A stretch of 9,859 nucleotides of DNA, from positions 1 through 9,859 of the forward strand of contig CAADUO010000050.1 in the NCBI GenBank assembly GCA_900752215.1. The letters run 5' to 3'. The translations under genes and the position numbers were made by a program. Of the stretch, positions 6,225-9,859 are shown in pieces; position 1 is the stretch's first letter; each line of letters starts with the position of its first letter. The notes under the pieces are model-generated. The model saw nothing but the letters and a program-made list of their open reading frames with translations, did no database searches and had not been told where the DNA came from. The stretch is from an uncultured Collinsella sp. (GTDB lineage Bacteria; Actinomycetota; Coriobacteriia; Coriobacteriales; Coriobacteriaceae).

Positions 6225-7682
6225 ATGCATAAAGAAGTACAGGTCCAGATACTTGTCGGCCGAGCGCGTCCAGCTAAAGTCCTGGCTCATGGCCTGCGTG
6301 ACCAGCTGGTTCCAGGCGTCGCGGTTATCCCAGAACAGGCGTGCCGCGCGGAACACGGCGTCGCCCATCTCGTCGCCGTTAAAGTTGCTAAACGAGAAGC
6401 CCGTGCCCTCGCCGGTAAACTCGTTGTACGGGATCACAGTGTCCTTCAGACCACCGGTCTCGCGAACAATCGGCAGGGTGCCGTAGCGCATGGCGATAAT
6501 CTGCGACAGGCCGCAGGGCTCAAACTTCGAAGGCATCAGGAACATATCGGCGGCGGCATACATGCGCTGCGACAGCGCCGGATCGAACTCGATGCGCGCG
6601 GCCATGGTGCCGGGGTACTTGTCCTGGAAGTAGCGCAGGCCGTCCTCGTAGTCGCGGTCGCCGGTGCCCAGCACCGCCACCTGCACGCCGCCGGCCAGAA
6701 TGCGGTCGAGCGCGTACATGACCAGGTCCATGCCCTTCTGGCGCGTCAGACGCGTGACCATCACCATGAGCGGGCGGTCGTCGCGAACCTCGAGCCCCAG
6801 TTCTTCCTGCAGCTTGGCCTTGCACACGGCCTTGCCGGAACGGTCCTCCACAGTGTAGTTGGCGGCAATGCGCTTGTCGGTCGCCGGGTCAAAGCCTGCC
6901 ACATCAATGCCATTCAGGATGCCCTGCAGCGCATACGAACGCTCGCGCAGAACGCCGTCCAGGCCCTCGCCAAACTCGGGCGTCTGGATCTCGTTGGCAT
7001 AAGTGGGGCTCACTGTGGTGATGGCGTCGGCATAGCGCAGGGCGCCCAGCATGTAGTTGATGCTGCAGGCGTCGCAACGCAGCTGCGAGGCAGCCGCCGG
7101 AATATGCGCCACGCCCAGGATGTCCTCCATCACAGTGTCGCTAAACTGGCCCTGGAACGCCACGTTGTGGATCGAGAACACGGTCTTAACGCGGTCATAC
7201 AGCGGCAGGCCCTGGTAGAACTCGCGCAAGAACACGGGCGCCAGTGCCGTCTGCCAGTCATTGCAATGCAGGATGTCGCACTCAAAGCCGGCCGGCAGGT
7301 GCTGCAGGCTCTCGGTGATGGCCTTGGAGAAGAACGCAAAGCGCTCGCCGTCGTCAAAGAAGCCGTACGGATAATCGCGCGCAAAGTAGCGCTCGTTGTC
7401 GATGAACATATAGGTGACGCCGTCGTGCTCGAGCTTCTCGAGCCCGCAGTACTCGTTGCGCCAGCCCAGGCTCACGTAAAAGTCGGAGAAGTGCTCCATC
7501 TGCGCCTTGTACTCATCCTTGATGGTGGCGTACTTGGGCACCATCACGATAACTTCGGCGCCGGCGCGCACGAGCGCCGCAGGCAGCGAGCCCGCCACGT
7601 CGCCCAGGCCACCGGTCTTCACAAACGGTGCGCACTCGGCCGAGGCAAACACGATCTGCATCTTTTTGCTGGAATCTGCCAT
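5313..7682 (-). CDS. glgA: Glycogen synthase (GT5) with a long Ala/Lys/Thr-rich C-terminal tail
   Basis: A cytoplasmic enzyme that adds glucose from ADP-glucose to the non-reducing ends of alpha-1,4-glucan. Residues about 8-245 are the GT5 catalytic domain, with K22-TGGLGD for ADP-glucose binding, HCNDWQ (139-144) and TTVSPTYANEI. Residues about 300-480 are the second Rossmann domain, with RLTRQKG (311-317) and E388 in KFEPCGLSQ. The core is complete at about 486 residues, the usual family length is about 480. It is followed by about 303 residues of A/K/T/E/P/V with no Met, Leu, Gly, His, Cys, Asn, Phe, Tyr or Trp. The tail has alternating acidic and basic blocks and ends ATRKRR. Start: ATG at 7680-7682 has GGGAGA 4 nt upstream; the in-frame ATG at 7694 overlaps that site and lacks its own. 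It lies 90 nt after glgD and is probably co-transcribed with glgC-glgD. Confidence 0.95.
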   Translation of the reverse strand: MADSSKKMQIVFASAECAPFVKTGGLGDVAGSLPAALVRAGAEVIVMVPKYATIKDEYKAQMEHFSDFYVSLGWRNEYCGLEKLEHDGVTYMFIDNERYFARDYPYGFFDDGERFAFFSKAITESLQHLPAGFECDILHCNDWQTALAPVFLREFYQGLPLYDRVKTVFSIHNVAFQGQFSDTVMEDILGVAHIPAAASQLRCDACSINYMLGALRYADAITTVSPTYANEIQTPEFGEGLDGVLRERSYALQGILNGIDVAGFDPATDKRIAANYTVEDRSGKAVCKAKLQEELGLEVRDDRPLMVMVTRLTRQKGMDLVMYALDRILAGGVQVAVLGTGDRDYEDGLRYFQDKYPGTMAARIEFDPALSQRMYAAADMFLMPSKFEPCGLSQIIAMRYGTLPIVRETGGLKDTVIPYNEFTGEGTGFSFSNFNGDEMGDAVFRAARLFWDNRDAWNQLVTQAMSQDFSWTRSADKYLDLYFFMHPEIERPAAVVDEPETVAEPVAAEEPKAEEKPVEAEPAKDEPEVKAEVAPEAEAEVKPAAKPAVKKTTTRKTTAKKATTTKAAATKTAAAKTTATKATTTRKRTTAAAKKAAEAEAAPEVKAEVAEAQPAAKVPAKTAAKKAIATKTTTAKKATAAKKTTATKSTTTKAAATKAAAKTTSKAAAKSAVKVEETPVEPKTEAAVETKPAAKTTTRKRTTTTAKKTTTKAAATKTEPKSAATKEEPKAEVKAKPAPKAAEVKAAPKVEAKPEPAKETPVSPAAPAEKKAPSKKTSVRKATATRKRR

Positions 7683-7686
7683 ATTG

Positions 7687-7692
7687 TCTCCC
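7687..7692 (-). promoter_or_regulatory. Ribosome binding site that decides the glgA start
   Basis: GGGAGA on the minus strand lies 4 nt before ATG 7682. It overlaps the alternative in-frame ATG at 7694, which has no Shine-Dalgarno of its own. The shorter protein (MADSSKK...) is therefore preferred. Confidence 0.75.
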
Positions 7693-7706
7693 ATGTTGCA
7701 ATTCGA

Positions 7707-7740
7707 GAATAGCCGCCTGGCGCTAACCGGGCGGCTATTC
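7707..7740. promoter_or_regulatory. Long hairpin between glgD and glgA
   Basis: GAATAGCCGCC (7707-7717) and GGCGGCTATTC (7730-7740) pair perfectly over 11 bp. The stem can extend to 14 bp with one mismatch on the minus-strand RNA. It sits in the 90-nt gap, about 33 nt after the glgD stop and 14 nt before the glgA Shine-Dalgarno. It is followed on the minus strand by TCGAATTGC, not a U-run. It therefore looks more like a processing or stability hairpin, or a leaky attenuator, than a full terminator. Confidence 0.5.
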
Positions 7741-7772
7741 TACATGTTACGAGCGATGTTGCGGTGCCAACG

Positions 7773-8900
7773 TTAACGTACGATGGTGGTGTCGGAAGTT
7801 AACGGAGCCTTGCCCAGCACCAGAATGTTCTCGGGCGTGCCGCGAAGCTCGGTGTTGGTGGGAACCACGTTGTTCTTGTCCAGGATGGCGTTCTCGACGC
7901 GTGCGCCGCTCTTGATGATGCAGCTCTGGTTGATGATCGAGTTGGTCACCGATGCGCCCTCCTCGACCACGACGCCGCGCGACAGGATCGAATTGCGCAC
8001 GGTGCCCTTGATGATGCAGCCGGCCGAGATGATCGAGTTGCAAGCGTGGCTGCCGGTCGCATAGCGCGAAGGCGGCACGTCGTGAGCCTTGGTCAGGATC
8101 GGGCACTCAGGATCGAAGAGCTGGTCGGCCACGGTCTGGTCGAGCAGGTCCATGCTGCGGCGATACAGCGACTTCTCGCTAAACACGCCCACGACCTCGC
8201 CCTTATACTCGTAGCTGCACACGTCGATGTTGCCAAAGTCGCCCTGGAGTGCCTCGAGCAGGTCCAGATAGTCGGCGGCCTGGTAGTGGTCGATAATCTC
8301 GAGCAGCGTCTCGCGGTTGACGATGCAGCAGTCCATAGAGGCGTTGTCGCCGTACACGACGCCGGCGCTCACGCCCGTCAGGCGGCCGTTCTCGTTAATC
8401 TCGAGTTTGGTCTCGTCATCGACGTTATGCGTGGCCTTGCAGTACACCACGGTCATCTGGGCACCGGAGTTCTCGTGCGCGTCGATGATGGTGTTGAGGT
8501 CCATGTTAAAGATAATGTTGGTGCCCATCATCACAACATAGGGCTTGTCCGAGCGCTGGAACAGCGTCTTGTTGGAGATAATGTCGCGCAGCAAGAAACG
8601 CATGCCGCCCTTGGTGGTGCCATACGCGTTGCCGGGCACCATGAACAGGCCGCCCTTCTTGCGGTCCAGGCCCCAGTCCTTGCCCGAGCCCACGTGGTCG
8701 ATCAGTGAGCGGTAGTTGCCCGGCATGACTACGCCGACGGTCTTAATGCCGGCATTCATCATGTTGGACAGCGGGAAGTCGATCAGGCGGTAGCGACCCA
8801 AAAACGGAACGGACGCGATGGGGCGGTCCTTGAGCAGCACACTGCCGTAGGTCGAAGAGTAGTTAGCGGTGATATAACCGATGGCCTTGCGATTGATCAT
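7773..8900 (-). CDS. glgD: GlgD, regulatory paralogue of ADP-glucose pyrophosphorylase
   Basis: A 375-residue GlgC-like protein of the GlgD type. In organisms that have it, GlgD joins GlgC in a mixed complex and raises or tunes ADP-glucose synthesis without being a good catalyst itself. The sequence fits a degenerate active site. The N-terminal nucleotide loop GGxGTRL is absent (YITANYSSTYGSVLLKDRP instead). The catalytic SGDH seen in the neighbouring GlgC is MGTN here (Asp replaced by T127), and the FxEKP sugar-phosphate motif is missing. Fold markers remain: YRLIDFPLSN near 37-46, and left-handed beta-helix hexapeptide repeats at about 285-345 (IISAGCIIKGTVRNSILSRG). The start at 8900 is 4 nt after the glgC stop and has AAGGGGG 9 nt upstream. 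A longer reading from 8939 would overlap glgC by 35 nt and lacks support. Confidence 0.92.
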   Translation of the reverse strand: MINRKAIGYITANYSSTYGSVLLKDRPIASVPFLGRYRLIDFPLSNMMNAGIKTVGVVMPGNYRSLIDHVGSGKDWGLDRKKGGLFMVPGNAYGTTKGGMRFLLRDIISNKTLFQRSDKPYVVMMGTNIIFNMDLNTIIDAHENSGAQMTVVYCKATHNVDDETKLEINENGRLTGVSAGVVYGDNASMDCCIVNRETLLEIIDHYQAADYLDLLEALQGDFGNIDVCSYEYKGEVVGVFSEKSLYRRSMDLLDQTVADQLFDPECPILTKAHDVPPSRYATGSHACNSIISAGCIIKGTVRNSILSRGVVVEEGASVTNSIINQSCIIKSGARVENAILDKNNVVPTNTELRGTPENILVLGKAPLTSDTTIVR

Positions 8901-8904
8901 CGGA

Positions 8905-9859
8905 TCATTCCCCCTTCCCGATAACGACGTCATTTCCAACGACGGCCGTATCCTTGGTGGTATCGACAGAGCCGAGCTTCACGCCCTCTTCGACCGTGGA
9001 GTTCTCGCCCAAAATAGCGCGGCAGATGTGCGCGCCGCTCTTAACGTGCGCACCCGGCAGCAGTACGGAGTCCTCGACCACGGCGCGCTCCTCGATGATG
9101 ACATCGGTCGAAAGGATCGAGTGGCGAGCTGTGCCGTAGATCTTGCAGCCGTTGGAGACCAGGCAGTCGTCCAGGCGGCCGTCCGGGCCAATGTAGTGCG
9201 GCGGACGCGTGGTGATGTTGGACATGATGGGGAAGTGCTTGTCAAACAGATCGAACTCGGGGTTGTTGCCCAGCAGGTCCATCGAGGTCTCGTGGAAGCT
9301 GGCGATGGTGCCGACGTCCTTCCAAAAGCCGTGGAACTCGTAGCTGTACAGGCGCTTGCCCTCGCCGAGCAGCTTGGGGATGATGTCCTTGCCAAAGTCG
9401 TGGCTCGAGCGCTGGTCCAGAGCGTCCTCCTCGAGCGCCTCGATCAGCACGTCTGCCGAGAAGATGTAGATGCCCATGGACGCGAGGTTCGAATCGGGCT
9501 TATCGGGCTTCTCGGTGAACTTGGTGATGCGGCCGTCCTCGGGATCGGTGGTCAGGATGCCAAAGCGGCTGGCCTCCTCCCACGGCACGGGCATAACGCT
9601 CACCGTGAGGTCGGCGTTGTTCTCAATGTGCGTCTTGAGCATCTTGCGGTAGTCCATGCGATACAGGTGATCGCCCGAAAGAATCAGGACGTACTTGGGA
9701 TCGTTGGCCTTGATGTAGTCGAGGTTCTGCGTAATGGCGTCGGCCGTGCCTGCATACCAGGCGCCACCGGTCTGCGTCTCGTACGGCGGCAGGATCACCA
9801 CGCCGCCGTCGCGGCTTTCCAGAATCCACCCCTCGCCCGAGCCCTCGTAGGCATGCAGC
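8905..9859 (-). CDS. glgC: Glucose-1-phosphate adenylyltransferase GlgC, 5' end outside the window
   Basis: The visible part is 317 codons open to the right edge. It begins ...LHAYEGSGEGWILESRDGG, so the true start lies beyond 9859 and about 75-80 N-terminal residues, including the nucleotide loop, are missing. GlgC makes ADP-glucose from ATP and glucose-1-phosphate, the committed step of bacterial glycogen synthesis, usually under allosteric control. Motifs, numbered from the first visible residue: WYAGTADAI (34-42), catalytic D63 in LSGDHLYRMDY, K117 in FTEKP for sugar phosphate, SSHDFGKDIIP (151-161), and the FHGFWKDVGTI block (175-185). The C-terminal beta-helix domain (about 235-297) has hexapeptide repeats such as VIIEERAVVEDSVLLPGAHVK. 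All catalytic markers expected in this part are intact. It is the first visible gene of the glgC-glgD-glgA series and its promoter is outside the window. Confidence 0.96.
   Translation of the reverse strand, partial: LHAYEGSGEGWILESRDGGVVILPPYETQTGGAWYAGTADAITQNLDYIKANDPKYVLILSGDHLYRMDYRKMLKTHIENNADLTVSVMPVPWEEASRFGILTTDPEDGRITKFTEKPDKPDSNLASMGIYIFSADVLIEALEEDALDQRSSHDFGKDIIPKLLGEGKRLYSYEFHGFWKDVGTIASFHETSMDLLGNNPEFDLFDKHFPIMSNITTRPPHYIGPDGRLDDCLVSNGCKIYGTARHSILSTDVIIEERAVVEDSVLLPGAHVKSGAHICRAILGENSTVEEGVKLGSVDTTKDTAVVGNDVVIGKGE
8910..8916 (-). promoter_or_regulatory. Ribosome binding site of glgD, inside the end of glgC
   Basis: AAGGGGG lies within the last codons of glgC, 9 nt before ATG 8900 and overlapping the GlgC C-terminal GKGE codons. 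This arrangement suggests translational coupling of the two subunits. Confidence 0.7.

Noticed and set aside
5289..7712. An 807-codon open frame on the plus strand covering the whole of glgA
   Set aside because: It is the mirror of glgA in GC-rich DNA. Its predicted protein is Leu/Gly/Arg-rich low complexity opposite the Ala/Lys/Thr tail, and glgA carries every GT5 motif. No independent start signal or family motif was seen.
1..9859. CRISPR array or phage/defence genes
   Set aside because: No regularly spaced identical repeats were seen. The only repetitive DNA is the coding tail of glgA, whose units vary and are in frame.

Overview
The window is a GC-rich bacterial chromosome segment dominated by a glycogen (alpha-glucan) locus on the minus strand. 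An insertion-sequence cluster sits at its left end. The high GC content combines with a Firmicutes-like GlgC/GlgD pair, a GlgA with a long Ala/Lys/Thr tail and an amylase-MalQ fusion. My best guess for the source is a gut Coriobacteriia actinobacterium, perhaps Collinsella or a relative. This is inference from gene content and codon style, not a measured placement.

Layout, left to right. Bases 1-47 (minus) hold what looks like the first codons of a second transposase running off the edge. Bases 113-1330 (plus) encode a complete IS3-family DDE transposase in one uninterrupted frame. A short spacer with a strong hairpin (1433-1464) separates it from a small FmdB-type zinc-ribbon gene (1473-1709, minus). 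Then, all on the minus strand and transcribed right to left: partial glgC (8905-9859), glgD (7773-8900), glgA (5313-7682) and a 1098-residue GH13-GH77 fusion (1798-5094). Every gap between genes is under 300 bases. The gaps hold hairpins, ribosome binding sites and, at 5095-5249, a control region with several dyads.

How the genes work together. GlgC, with its regulatory paralogue GlgD, makes ADP-glucose. GlgA polymerises it into alpha-1,4-glucan. The GH13-GH77 fusion probably hydrolyses linear or short glucans and shuffles maltodextrins in the cytoplasm. No branching enzyme (glgB), phosphorylase (glgP) or debranching enzyme (glgX) is present, so these must lie elsewhere. glgC and glgD are 4 nt apart and surely co-transcribed. 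glgA follows after 90 nt that contain a hairpin. The fusion gene appears to have its own promoter/operator region after a hairpin behind glgA.

The most unusual feature is the GlgA C-terminus. A complete, catalytically intact GT5 enzyme of about 486 residues carries about 303 extra residues made almost only of Ala, Lys, Thr, Glu, Pro and Val. The tail has no Met, Leu, Gly, His, Cys, Asn or aromatic residues. It alternates acidic and basic blocks and resembles the Lys/Ala tails of bacterial histone-H1-like proteins.
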